From Tolypothrix tenuis PCC 7101 (GTDB lineage: Bacteria; Cyanobacteriota; Cyanobacteriia; Cyanobacteriales; Nostocaceae), in contig NZ_AP018248.1 in the NCBI RefSeq assembly GCF_002368295.1, positions 1,336,477 to 1,400,476 of the forward strand: DNA of 64,000 nt. Direction: 5' to 3'. Positions within the stretch are counted from its first letter, which is position 1; each line of letters begins with the position of its first letter. The position numbers and the translations under genes were made by a program. Positions 44,388 through 53,340 of the stretch are shown here, piece by piece. The notes beneath the pieces were generated by a model that searched no databases, had not been told where the DNA came from, and saw only the letters and a list, made by a program, of their open reading frames with translations.

Positions 44388-45161
44388 GTGGATATTTTAG
44401 ATTTGTTTCACAAAGGCGGCCCAGCGATGTGGCCTTTGCTGGCGCTGTCAATTTTAGCTTTGAGTGTGATTTTTGAGCGTTTGTGGTTCTGGCTGCGAAT
44501 TCTCACTCAAGAAAAAGAAATAGTTGATCGCGTTTTAGATGCTGCTGCTGAGAATTGGGAAGTAGCAGCAGATATTGCTAGACAAGCTACAAATCAACCT
44601 ATCGGTCGGTTTCTCTATGCTCCGTTGAGACTCACAAAAAACGATGCAGAAACCTTTCGCTTGGCGCTGGAAGCAAACGCAGAAGACGAGCTAGCTGGAA
44701 TGCGGCGAGGCGAAAAGCTTTTAGAAGCTGTTATTGCACTTGCACCACTTTTGGGATTATTGGGTACAGTTTTAGGTTTGATTCAATCTCTACGTTCAAT
44801 TCGGATTGGTGACTTGGGAACCGAATCTGCTGCTGGGGTAACTACTGGTATTGGTGAATCCCTAATTAGTACAGCCAGTGGATTAATAGTTGCTATTGTG
44901 AGTTTGGTCTTCTACCGCTTATTTCAAAGTTTTGTAGTTAACCAAGTCAAGGTTTTTCGCAAAGCTGGTAATGATATGGAATTGCTTTACCGTCAGTCGC
45001 CGCCAGACTTGAGTAATACTGCATCAATAATTTTGCGAGAATCTGCACGGGAAAATTTCACCCCACCCCGTAAACGCGGTAGAAACAAGTTTTCTAATTC
45101 TCCAGAAGTTTCAGAACCAACTGATTCATTAGATTCTGAGAATAATCAAAGCAATTCGTAG
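44388..45161 (+). CDS. exbB: ExbB/TolQ/MotA-type proton channel subunit
   Basis: An inner-membrane subunit that uses the proton motive force to energise outer-membrane transport (TonB/ExbB/ExbD) or the Tol system. The 257 residues have an N-terminal helix (about 13-35, MWPLLALSILALSVIFERLW) and the conserved pair LLEAVIALAPLLGLLGTVLGL and ISTASGLIVAIVSLVFYRLF. The C-terminus is hydrophilic and Lys/Arg/Ser-rich. Start GTG 44388, with GGAGA 10-12 bases upstream. exbD follows after 108 bases. No tonB or receptor gene lies nearby, so the energised partner is elsewhere. Confidence 0.88.
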   Translation: MDILDLFHKGGPAMWPLLALSILALSVIFERLWFWLRILTQEKEIVDRVLDAAAENWEVAADIARQATNQPIGRFLYAPLRLTKNDAETFRLALEANAEDELAGMRRGEKLLEAVIALAPLLGLLGTVLGLIQSLRSIRIGDLGTESAAGVTTGIGESLISTASGLIVAIVSLVFYRLFQSFVVNQVKVFRKAGNDMELLYRQSPPDLSNTASIILRESARENFTPPRKRGRNKFSNSPEVSEPTDSLDSENNQSNS

Positions 45162-45164
45162 TTG

Positions 45165-45242
45165 ATAATTCGTAATTCGTAGTTACCATCGTTAATAGGT
45201 TTTCCTGAAATTACGAATTACGAATTAATAATTGGTAATTCC
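45165..45242. repeat. Bipartite (ATTCGTA)n / (TACGAAT)n inverted repeat
   Basis: AATTCGTAATTCGTAG at about 45168-45183 is mirrored by TTACGAATTACGAATT at about 45211-45228, between exbB and exbD. Same snap-back design as the heptad arrays, with an AT-rich unit. Confidence 0.8.
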
Positions 45243-45269
45243 AACTCTCAAATAGCCACCAGAGAAACA

Positions 45270-45944
45270 ATGAAAATTAATTTACATACCCCAGTTGAAG
45301 AAGTTCAAATTCAGCTTATTCCCTTAATTGATGTCGTTTTTTGTATTTTGACATTTTTCTTATTGGCAGCTTTGCAATTCACTCGCCAAGAAGCAATTAA
45401 TGCTATTAATCTAGATTTACCTAAAGCTAACACTGGTACATCACCAACTGCCGCACTACAGGGTAATAGCAATATATTACCTGTAACTGTTGACGCTGTT
45501 GGTCAAACCTATGTAGAAAAACAAATGGTCAGACGAGACCAATTAGCAGCAATTTTAAAGAATTATGTTCAACAAAACCCTAATGGCGTTTTAGTACTGA
45601 ATGCATCGCGGACAGCAACATACAACGATGTTATCGAAACCTTAGACTTACTTCGCCAAGTAGGAGGCGATCGCGTATCTTTGGGAATTATACCAAACCA
45701 ACCTCAAACACCTACTAATTCTACTCTTCCTGGTATTCCAGCTTTTCCCACTAACCCTGGTGCTAATCCTGTACCAAATAATGCACCAGAACCAGGCATC
45801 AATCCCCAAGGTAATGTTAATCCTAACTTACCCACAGCACCTACTTCGCCTCAAACTGGTCAAAATCTTCAGATTGCTCCCAATACCACAACACCCAACA
45901 CAACTGTAGCACCAGGAAAAACTACTTCAACTCCTGCAAGATGA
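45270..45944 (+). CDS. exbD: ExbD/TolR-type biopolymer transport protein
   Basis: The 224-residue partner of ExbB: a cytoplasmic N-terminus, one transmembrane helix (about 14-35, IQLIPLIDVVFCILTFFLLA) with the conserved Asp residue needed for proton flow, a periplasmic globular part (about 60-135, DQLAAILKNYVQQNPNGVLV) and a low-complexity tail rich in Pro, Asn, Thr and Gln (about 140-224). The tail is longer than in enteric ExbD and could span peptidoglycan. ATG 45270. A GGTGCGTTA palindrome directly follows the stop. Confidence 0.88.
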   Translation: MKINLHTPVEEVQIQLIPLIDVVFCILTFFLLAALQFTRQEAINAINLDLPKANTGTSPTAALQGNSNILPVTVDAVGQTYVEKQMVRRDQLAAILKNYVQQNPNGVLVLNASRTATYNDVIETLDLLRQVGGDRVSLGIIPNQPQTPTNSTLPGIPAFPTNPGANPVPNNAPEPGINPQGNVNPNLPTAPTSPQTGQNLQIAPNTTTPNTTVAPGKTTSTPAR

Positions 45945-45953
45945 TCTGCAAAT

Positions 45954-45977
45954 GGTGCGTTAATTAAGTAACGCACC
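45954..45977. repeat. GGTGCGTTA/TAACGCACC palindrome, copy 4
   Basis: A perfect 9-bp inverted repeat around ATTAAG, 10 bases after the exbD stop; probably terminates exbBD. Confidence 0.8.
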
Positions 45978-46650
45978 TTACTGATTATTTAGATAATTTA
46001 TTTTTTGTATTACCTAAACTGTCACGTATTTAATTTTGTACTAATATTTTTACTTCTTTTTGTAACTCACCTATTACTGGCATTTTAAATTACAAAGTCA
46101 CTCATGTTTGGGATTAATAACTGTTAAATATCAACCGTCAACATCCACAATTTAATGATGCAACTTGCATGATATACAGCTTAAAACTAAAAATATTCCA
46201 AATAAACTTTGCCGAAATAAAAAAACTCTGCTAATTTAGAAATAGTAAGCTGATTTTCAAAAATTGTTTCCCAGTAGACTGAGCATTTATTCGTCTGTTT
46301 GTAGTCTTGGTGGGGGTACATAAGTTCGTAATTAGTGCTTGAGTCTTGAAATTTTCAGCACAAGGCTAACTCATTACGAACTCATCGAGATGAATTACAC
46401 AGGCTATTAAGTTAAAACAGGTTTATTTTGCATATTTACTCATTAAGATAGCTCTTTCTTGAATAGAGATTGACTAGTTAATTACGCTGGCTTTCTGCGT
46501 TTATTAAACTAGCATTCCCAAGCCAAGATAGACAAAAATTAATGCAAGAATGTGCAACTTAAATGGGTAATAGCTTAGTATTTTTATCTCAAGAATCAGC
46601 ACTTTTTCATTTCAATTCCTATCGCCATTAGCATTTTCAGGGTTGTGGAA
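45978..46650. other. AT-rich spacer, no gene seen
   Basis: About 670 bases after the exbD palindrome. No ORF with a ribosome site, no array and no RNA structure that I can support. Confidence 0.4.
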
Positions 46651-47016
46651 ATGAGTGAAATTTGGAAAATTGTGGTTGTTTGGATAGTAACATCTATCAG
46701 TTTGTTGATTATTAGTAAGCTCCCTTTGGGAGTAGAAATTGATACTTCTGATAAAGCATTACTTTCAGCAGCAGTTCTCGGCATTGTAACAGCATTAGTA
46801 AGACCAATTCTCGGACTCGCTTTTGTATTACCAAGTCTGCTTACATTAGATATGTTATCCGGCTTGTTTACATTTATGGTCGCCGTTGTTTGTTTTAGTA
46901 TTGCTGCTTGGTTAGTAGAAGGTTTTCGCTTACGCTTCGGTATTTGGAGTGCCATATTAGGAGCGTTTGCACTCACTATCATCAACAATTTAATTTACCG
47001 ATTATTGGGTGTATAG
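46651..47016 (+). CDS. Phage-holin-like (DUF360-type) membrane protein
   Basis: A 121-residue protein with four hydrophobic helices: IWKIVVVWIVTSISLLIISK, ALLSAAVLGIVTALVRPILG, LLTLDMLSGLFTFMVAVVCF and IWSAILGAFALTIINNLIYR. The size and the VTALVRPILG turn fit the 'phage holin, mycobacterial superfamily IV' type found in many cyanobacteria. No phage genes are nearby, so a lytic role is unlikely. ATG 46651 is preferred to GTG 46645. Confidence 0.72.
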   Translation: MSEIWKIVVVWIVTSISLLIISKLPLGVEIDTSDKALLSAAVLGIVTALVRPILGLAFVLPSLLTLDMLSGLFTFMVAVVCFSIAAWLVEGFRLRFGIWSAILGAFALTIINNLIYRLLGV

Positions 47017-47147
47017 CGATTAATCTGAAGTGAAAAATACCCAATTTTCAACCTTCAGCAACAGAGCCAAAACAAAAACCTATTTTGTTATCTGGCTTGG
47101 CTAATTTTAAATTTTGAATTGGTATGACTCGAATCTAAAACATACAA

Positions 47148-47171
47148 ACCCCGTAGCCTGATGGTCGGGGT
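47148..47171 (-). terminator. thf1 terminator
   Basis: ACCCCG and CGGGGT form a 6-bp stem; on the minus strand it is followed by TTTGTATGTTTT, about 33 bases after the thf1 stop. Confidence 0.7.
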
Positions 47172-47203
47172 CAATCCAGAATCGAAAATAGTTTTACTAT
47201 GTA

Positions 47204-47911
47204 CTATTCGTTGGTACTGGGAGGTGCAACAGTAGTAGTTGATTGTTGCTTGCGCTGTTCGCGTTTTTTGCGATCGGCTAAGAGCATATCTGCCATTACT
47301 ATTAGCGCCTGTGCTATTTTATCGAGATTAGATCGGTAAAGATCCAAATCTTTAGTGAATTTATCATCAGACAGATGCAAGCCAGTAGCAATCTTTTTCA
47401 GAGCTTCATTGCGCTGCTTTTCGTCTTTGACTAATTCAGGATCGGAAATTTCCAATAACGAAAATAAACCAATTGCAAATAAGCGGTTGTATTTAAAGTT
47501 AGGATTATTGGCGATCGCTTGCAATTGCGCTTGCAAGTCAGCATCTCTATCTAAAGTAGTACTTTGACTCAGCCAGGCAATTAAATCATTTACTGGTAAG
47601 CTTTTAGCTATACCTTGCAATCTTTCAGCATCTTGTCTGTAGCGTTGCTCGTCTTGCTCTACAGCCTGACATAAAGCACTAAAAATCGATTCCTTATCCC
47701 GTTCTGGTTGGTAGCCTTGCATAAACCGGTCAAAGGTTGTGACAACGCCCAAGCCATAAATCGGATTGTAGCTAAAATCGACATTTACTGACAGCAGATG
47801 CATTTCCACCATCAACTCTTCCACTACCCGACGATAAATCGTGTTGATTGGACGGGTGTGAGCAGAGTAGAATGTTCGTTTTGTATCAGAGACAGTACGG
47901 ACGTTATTCAC
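47204..47911 (-). CDS. thf1: Thf1/Psb29, photosystem II biogenesis protein
   Basis: Thf1 (Psb29) supports photosystem II assembly and repair and controls FtsH protease stability in thylakoids. The 235 residues begin MNNVRTVSDTKRTFYSAHTR and include TRPINTIYRRVVEELMVEMH and FTALFxxxM-like YGLGVVTTFDRFMQGY, a pattern specific to this family. The helical body ends in a charged, Gln/Ser-rich tail (KKREQRKQQSTTTVAPPS). Start GTG 47911. Terminator at 47148. Single gene. Confidence 0.93.
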   Translation of the reverse strand: MNNVRTVSDTKRTFYSAHTRPINTIYRRVVEELMVEMHLLSVNVDFSYNPIYGLGVVTTFDRFMQGYQPERDKESIFSALCQAVEQDEQRYRQDAERLQGIAKSLPVNDLIAWLSQSTTLDRDADLQAQLQAIANNPNFKYNRLFAIGLFSLLEISDPELVKDEKQRNEALKKIATGLHLSDDKFTKDLDLYRSNLDKIAQALIVMADMLLADRKKREQRKQQSTTTVAPPSTNE

Positions 47912-48194
47912 AAAGAAAATGTTAAGGGCGACGTGTTTTTATTCTCTCGCTTAAAGTCCACTTTGCCAAGTTCGGGTTTCCACTAGCGAGTAAGTGGTTT
48001 ACAATATTTTTACATTATTAACTATAGTTTACATTTTCATCATCTTAGCTCTGGTATCAAGCTACAGTTAGTCCCCATAAAAATTTTTATGCTTGAGTAA
48101 GACAAATATATAACCAGATATTGGCATTGATACAGAGATTTTTATCTGAATATCAGCCTAAAAGTACTATGTTTAACTTTTTATAACTAAATTT

Positions 48195-48791
48195 ATGAGT
48201 CTCTCTCCCGAGTTAATCGCTTTAGGTGAGTACCTAGCTGGCGAATTTGATAATAAAGAACAAGCCATTGCTGATCCTGTTTGGTATGTCCACCTCCGAA
48301 TGTGGCAAAGACCAGTCAATTTATTTACAGAAGACAGTATTACTTTGTTTGCGGAACAAGCTAGTATTGTTAATCTAGATCATCCTTATCGGCAAAGGAT
48401 TCTACGCTTACAACCAGGACATAGCTCTGATGCACCTGTAAAAGTACAATACTATATGTTTAAAGACCCCAGCCTTTTCATCGGTGCAGGTCGCAATCCA
48501 GCTTTACTCAATACATTAACAGCCAGCCAATTAGATTTATTACCAGGCTGTGTCCTCTCAGTTACTCAGCAAATAATAGCCCCTAACTGTTATAAGTTTG
48601 CTGCAACCCCACTGCCCAATACTAATTGCAGCTTTACTTATCTAGGTAACACCATCCATGTTTCTTTAGGTTTTGAAGCCTCTGCAACAGAATTTCACAG
48701 TTACGATAAAGGAATTGACCCAGAAACCAGAAAAGCTACTTGGGGCGCAGTTTTAGGCCCTTATCGCTATACTAAGCGAGAGCAGTACTGA
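48195..48791 (+). CDS. cpcT: CpcT/CpeT-type bilin lyase
   Basis: This family attaches phycocyanobilin to Cys153 of the beta subunits of phycocyanin/phycoerythrocyanin (CpcT) or acts on phycoerythrin (CpeT). The 198 residues start MSLSPELIALGEYLAGEFDN and include VWYVHLRMWQRPVNLF, AEQASIVNLDHPYRQRILRL and YMFKDPSLFIGAGRNPALLN, characteristic of the beta-barrel lyase. Whether it is CpcT or a paralogue cannot be decided here. No phycobiliprotein genes are adjacent. ATG 48195. Confidence 0.88.
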   Translation: MSLSPELIALGEYLAGEFDNKEQAIADPVWYVHLRMWQRPVNLFTEDSITLFAEQASIVNLDHPYRQRILRLQPGHSSDAPVKVQYYMFKDPSLFIGAGRNPALLNTLTASQLDLLPGCVLSVTQQIIAPNCYKFAATPLPNTNCSFTYLGNTIHVSLGFEASATEFHSYDKGIDPETRKATWGAVLGPYRYTKREQY

Positions 48792-48904
48792 GTGGTGACT
48801 ACTAAGGAAGAAATAACATCAAAGGTAATTTGATTTACCTTTGTTACCTTCGGTTGGGGAAATTTCTCCAACTCAGTACTTATGACTCATAACTCAGCAC
48901 TGTT

Positions 48905-49273
48905 TTAACTAGCAATGCTCCGAGGTACACCTTCTAAAGCTTCTTCTTCTGTTTCAAAGATTTCAAAAACAGTATCCATCATTGTTACTTCAAAGACAAG
49001 TTTGGCTTCTGTGTGTACGTTACAGATGCGGAAACTGCCTTTGAGTTTATCAGCATCCCGCATACCAGCGACTAAAGAAGTTAGTCCAGAACTATCAATA
49101 AAATTGACCTGACTGAGATTCACAACTACATGGCGACTGAGTTTGGAAATACATTCCTGTAACTTCAGGCGAAATTGCCAGGCGGTGGTGATATCCAAGC
49201 GCCCTGTCGGTGCCAAGACAATAACGGTGTTACCATCTTGGGTTATATAGGTTTTCTGCTCTATCTGAATCAC
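48905..49273 (-). CDS. STAS-domain anti-sigma factor antagonist
   Basis: SpoIIAA/RsbV-type proteins bind anti-sigma kinases unless phosphorylated. The 122-residue protein is a single STAS domain: GRLDITTAWQFRLKLQECI, VVVNLSQVNFIDSSGLTSLV with the phosphorylatable serine in IDSSGL (about residues 59-64), and RICNVHTEAKLVFEVTMMD. No partner kinase or sigma gene is adjacent. The target is unknown. ATG 49273. Confidence 0.9.
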   Translation of the reverse strand: MIQIEQKTYITQDGNTVIVLAPTGRLDITTAWQFRLKLQECISKLSRHVVVNLSQVNFIDSSGLTSLVAGMRDADKLKGSFRICNVHTEAKLVFEVTMMDTVFEIFETEEEALEGVPRSIAS

Positions 49274-49667
49274 TTAGCCTCCCTATGGCAGTTCTTTGAG
49301 AGTTAACTACGTATTTAAAGCTGTTATTGGCGAGTCAAAAGACTTACTTGTTTGGGACGTTTGTTCCATTACTGGGATGATGCCAGCAAAATTAGTAAAT
49401 TAATTGACTCACCATTAACAGAAACATTTAATCCTGTACTTGAGATTAACAAGCAACAGCTAAAAATGTCACCTATTTTTACTAGGTGGTTATCTTTAGT
49501 AGTTTAACTCACTAAAATGGTGCTGAGTGTCCAGATACACGTCTTGGATTTCCAAAAGCAGAAAATAGCAGAATCACAGATGCAAAGCCCTAAATACCAA
49601 TTCTCTTCGTTAATTCTTGCAGATTGATACCTGCAGATTTACAGAGAAAACTAGAACTCCACAACCC
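49274..49667. other. Spacer STAS-hemF
   Basis: Both neighbours are on the minus strand. No ORF, array or clear promoter seen. Confidence 0.35.
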
Positions 49668-50720
49668 TTAATCCGCAGTATGATTGGGTGCCCAATTTAT
49701 CCAATCTTGAGGCTTGAGGAAAGTTTCGTACAATTCAGCTTCTGGAGTATTAGCTTCTGGTTGATACCCGTACTCCCAACGTACTAACGGAGGTAGCGAC
49801 ATAAGAATTGATTCTGTACGTCCGTTGGTTTGGAGTCCGAAAATTGTACCTCGGTCGTAAACCAAGTTGAATTCTACATATCTTCCCCGGCGATAGAGTT
49901 GGAAATTCCGTTCGCGATCGCCATATTCCATTTGATGGCGGCGTTCTACAATGGGTAGGTAAGCTGGCAAGAAAGCTGCACCACAGCTTTGTACTAAAGC
50001 AAACAATTCTTCCCAAGTTCTTTGTGGTAAAGTTCCTACCTGGTTGCTATAAATAGCTGCTTCCCCATTGGGGTTAGGGCCGTGATATAAGGCACCTTGA
50101 CCATCTTGATAATCCAAGAATAGACCGCCTACACCTCTTGTCTCATTGCGATGCTTGAGGTAGAAATATTCATCACACCAGCGCTTGAAGACAGGGTAAT
50201 ACTCTGGATGATGTTGATCGCAAGCTTGCTTCAGTGTTTTATGGAAATGCTGCGCGTCTTCAGCAAAAGGGTAGTAAGGTGTCAAATCCGCACCACCACC
50301 AAACCACCAGACTGGGCCTGCCTCAAAATAGCGATAATTTAAATGGACAGTTGGTGCATAGGGGTTACGCGGGTGTAAAACCAAAGAAGTTCCTGTGGCA
50401 TAAAAACCATGTCCAGCTGCTTCCGGACGTTGGGTCAAAATGGAAGGTGGTAAATGGGAACCCCAAACTTCAGAAAAATTTACACCAGCCTGTTCAAATA
50501 TTGCACCATCACGCAGAACACGCGATCGCCCTCCACCACCTTCTGGCCGTTCCCAACTATCTTCGTGAAAATTAGCTTCACCATCTAAATTAGCCAAAGC
50601 TGTACTAATTTCATCTTGTAGCTGTTTCATAAACTGACTAACTCTAAGTTTCGCGTCAGTTGGTGGGAGAAACTTAGATGAGTCTACGGCCAAAGTAGGG
50701 GTTTGCGAGTTGATCAACAT
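49668..50720 (-). CDS. hemF: Oxygen-dependent coproporphyrinogen III oxidase
   Basis: HemF decarboxylates coproporphyrinogen III to protoporphyrinogen IX using O2, for haem and chlorophyll. The 350 residues contain the family blocks RPEGGGGRSRVLRDGAIFEQ, LHPRNPYAPTVHLNYRYFE, WFGGGADLTPYYPF and RGRYVEFNLVYDRGTIFGLQ. The N-terminal 20 residues are variable. ATG 50720. It appears as a single gene with a 600-base upstream spacer. Confidence 0.96.
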   Translation of the reverse strand: MLINSQTPTLAVDSSKFLPPTDAKLRVSQFMKQLQDEISTALANLDGEANFHEDSWERPEGGGGRSRVLRDGAIFEQAGVNFSEVWGSHLPPSILTQRPEAAGHGFYATGTSLVLHPRNPYAPTVHLNYRYFEAGPVWWFGGGADLTPYYPFAEDAQHFHKTLKQACDQHHPEYYPVFKRWCDEYFYLKHRNETRGVGGLFLDYQDGQGALYHGPNPNGEAAIYSNQVGTLPQRTWEELFALVQSCGAAFLPAYLPIVERRHQMEYGDRERNFQLYRRGRYVEFNLVYDRGTIFGLQTNGRTESILMSLPPLVRWEYGYQPEANTPEAELYETFLKPQDWINWAPNHTAD

Positions 50721-51332
50721 AGATTCCCGAACCTAAATTACAATTTCCAAACAATCAGAAACTTTTAAATTAAAATTTCTGACAAAACACTTGGTTAAAA
50801 TTTGCTTTTTTCTTACTTGTCAAGCATTTATACGATTGATTAGCAAGACTAGAGTTTATTGTCCCTCAAATGCGTATAGGCTTGTATATTGACGAAGGTT
50901 TTTTTTTGAATTTTTTTGATGACAACATCTGGTATTTACACAAGACTCTGGCACATTAGTTTCAAACACTCTCAACCTTGAGACATCAATAGTTTTGGCT
51001 GGAATGCTCACAACTAGAACACCTAATCCCCAATTGTGTTCCACAACAGGGGGGTGTAATCTCTCTATCATCGTACTAGCGTCTGCGACCTACGGGGCTT
51101 GCTATGTTTAGGGGCATTTTGAGAAAGTTTGAATGAAAAGTCTGAGTTAAAAGTGCTGAGTTAAAAGCCGGCAACCCTATGCCGTACCAGCAAGATCAGG
51201 GACTATGACAGTTTTGAATACCCAGTCATTACCCGAAAATCTTACTCAGCGCTGATTTAAAGTCGAGGGCTAACCAAAATTGCCCACCATGCCAGAGTTC
51301 CCAGAAAGTCTGTAGCTAGGAGGATTAGGCAC
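50721..51332. other. Spacer hemF-SRPBCC, no gene supported
   Basis: A 71-codon minus-strand frame at 50856-51071 has no ribosome site and looks spurious. The iterated segment GAGTTAAAAG (about 51141-51165) is the only repeat. The hemF promoter lies somewhere on the left side but no box is clear. Confidence 0.4.
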
Positions 51333-51857
51333 ATGCGAAGTTGTTTATCCAAATTCATCAATCAGAAACGTCGCCGATTTTGCGCTTCGCTGGTGCGGAC
51401 ATATCGAGAGATTAGTTCTGCGTCTGTAGATGAACTTTGGCAACAGGTGGTAAACTTCACAGACGTTTCTTGGCACCCTTTACTTAAAAGTACAAATGTA
51501 CCTTATGGATTAGTACCCAAACCAGGCTTAATTTTCCAGGCAGTAACTCGGTTTTCGCCAATTCCAATTCGGATTTTTGTAGAACGTGTCAACCCCAGAG
51601 AAATGTTGAGTATCAGAGTGTTGGCCCTGCCTGGGATTGAAGAACGCATAACTTACCGAGTAGAGTCAACGGTGTGTGGTACTTGTTTATCTTATTCTGT
51701 GACACTACGTGGTTGGTTGTCACCCCTAATTTGGTCTTTGTCTCGTCCCTATGTCGATCGCGTGGCTCGTTCTTTAGTCGAAGCAGTAGAGAAAGCAGCA
51801 TTACAGGCAGTTTCTAGCCAGAAAAAGTCCATTAATGACAGTTGTTTTGATTTTTAG
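51333..51857 (+). CDS. SRPBCC-fold (polyketide cyclase/START-like) protein
   Basis: A 174-residue protein with a basic N-terminus (KFINQKRRRFCASLVR) and a helix-grip fold pattern: SSASVDELWQQVVNFTDVSW, GIEERITYRVESTVCGTCLS, ending in a long C-terminal helix (YVDRVARSLVEAVEKAALQA). The family binds lipids or other hydrophobic ligands. Ligand unknown. A near-perfect ribosome site (TAGGAGG, 9 bases upstream) supports the ATG. Confidence 0.75.
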   Translation: MRSCLSKFINQKRRRFCASLVRTYREISSASVDELWQQVVNFTDVSWHPLLKSTNVPYGLVPKPGLIFQAVTRFSPIPIRIFVERVNPREMLSIRVLALPGIEERITYRVESTVCGTCLSYSVTLRGWLSPLIWSLSRPYVDRVARSLVEAVEKAALQAVSSQKKSINDSCFDF

Positions 51858-52073
51858 AAATTGAGGATTAGGTAATGGGGAATGAGGGGGATAAGAAATC
51901 ACAAACACCTATTGAGTAATCCATCAACAAACTGAATATTTACCATCAATAAATTATGTATTTTTTTTAAGATTTATTACAGCGATCGCAGCACAATGAG
52001 GGTATCCAGTTACTAGTTAAGATACTTGCCACAAATGGATTTCTTCTTTTTGAAATTAAAATTTTGAATTTTT

Positions 52074-53144
52074 ATGTACGATGTTCTCGATGCTCGCTCG
52101 GTGTTAGATGTGTTGCGACCAGTTCAAGACCCAGAACTGCAAAAAAGTCTGGTAGAACTGAATATGATTCGCAACGTCAAAATTGATGGTGGCAAGGTTA
52201 GTTTCACTTTAGTGTTAACCACACCTGCCTGTCCTTTACGAGAGTTTATTGTTGAAGACTGCCAAAAGGCTGTGAAAAAACTCCCTGGTGTGACAGATGT
52301 TACTGTCGAAGTCACAGCAGAAACACCCCAGCAAAAAAGCCTACCCGATCGCACTGGTATAACTGGGGTAAAAAATATTATTGCAATTTCTAGTGGCAAA
52401 GGTGGCGTGGGTAAAAGTACCGTCGCTGTGAATGTTGCAGTTGCTTTAGCACAAACAGGGGCAAAAGTTGGCTTACTTGATGCTGATATCTACGGCCCCA
52501 ACGATCCCACCATGTTGGGATTGAGTGATGCCCAAATTACTGTACGTCCTGGCGAAAAAGGCGAAATCCTGGAACCAGCATTTAATCACGGCGTTAAATT
52601 AGTCTCTATGGGCTTTTTAATTGACCGGGATCAGCCAGTAATTTGGCGAGGGCCAATGTTAAATGGAGTCATCCGCCAGTTTCTCTATCAAGTGGAATGG
52701 GGCGAACTAGATTATTTAATTGTAGATATGCCACCCGGAACTGGGGATGCTCAGTTAACTTTAGCCCAAGCAGTACCGATGGCAGGGGCAGTAATTGTTA
52801 CCACACCCCAAAATGTTGCCCTCTTAGATTCACGTAAAGGATTGCGGATGTTCCAGCAGATGAACGTCCCAGTACTAGGAATCGTGGAAAATATGAGCTA
52901 TTTTATTCCTCCAGATATGCCTGATAAACAGTACGATATCTTTGGTTCTGGCGGTGGCGAAAAAACCGCAGCCGAATTGGGAGTGCCATTGTTAGGATGT
53001 GTACCCCTAGAGATATCTACAAGAATTGGTGGTGATAGCGGCGTACCGATTGTCGTAGCCGAACCAAATTCTGCTTCTGCAAAAGCACTAAGTGCGATCG
53101 CCTTATCCATCGCTGGTAAAGTATCAGTTGCAGCATTGACATAA
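52074..53144 (+). CDS. mrp: Mrp/ApbC-type Fe-S cluster carrier ATPase
   Basis: Nbp35/ApbC-type scaffolds bind and transfer Fe-S clusters. Residues 2-80 form a MIP18/DUF59 domain; the ParA-like ATPase follows, with the deviant Walker A GKGGVGKST (108-116) and VDMPPGTGDAQL. The C-terminal part, where most relatives have a CxxC bridging a cluster between protomers, reads ENMSYFIPPDMPDKQYDIFG and has no cysteine pair. The length of 356 fits. ATG 52074. If the CxxC is truly absent, cluster binding must use other residues. Confidence 0.9.
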   Translation: MYDVLDARSVLDVLRPVQDPELQKSLVELNMIRNVKIDGGKVSFTLVLTTPACPLREFIVEDCQKAVKKLPGVTDVTVEVTAETPQQKSLPDRTGITGVKNIIAISSGKGGVGKSTVAVNVAVALAQTGAKVGLLDADIYGPNDPTMLGLSDAQITVRPGEKGEILEPAFNHGVKLVSMGFLIDRDQPVIWRGPMLNGVIRQFLYQVEWGELDYLIVDMPPGTGDAQLTLAQAVPMAGAVIVTTPQNVALLDSRKGLRMFQQMNVPVLGIVENMSYFIPPDMPDKQYDIFGSGGGEKTAAELGVPLLGCVPLEISTRIGGDSGVPIVVAEPNSASAKALSAIALSIAGKVSVAALT

Positions 53145-53340
53145 GAATTACAATTTTGTCTGGTTCCTGGGCTACAGCCTAGGAATACAGATTTTAGTAG
53201 GCAAAGTCAAAGCTGAAGTAGCAAGTATGAAGTATAAAATGAATACATATCTAGCTGATAACTCCTAGCTTCTATTTAACGCTTCATATTTCTTTAGTCA
53301 CTAAATTTAAAATTTAACAGTTAAAGTCTAAACTCACACA

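Noticed and set aside
46651..47016. Prophage, because of a holin-like protein
   Set aside because: The family is a common chromosomal membrane protein in cyanobacteria and no phage genes are near.
50856..51071. 71-codon minus-strand ORF upstream of hemF
   Set aside because: No ribosome site, unusual composition and no support from context.
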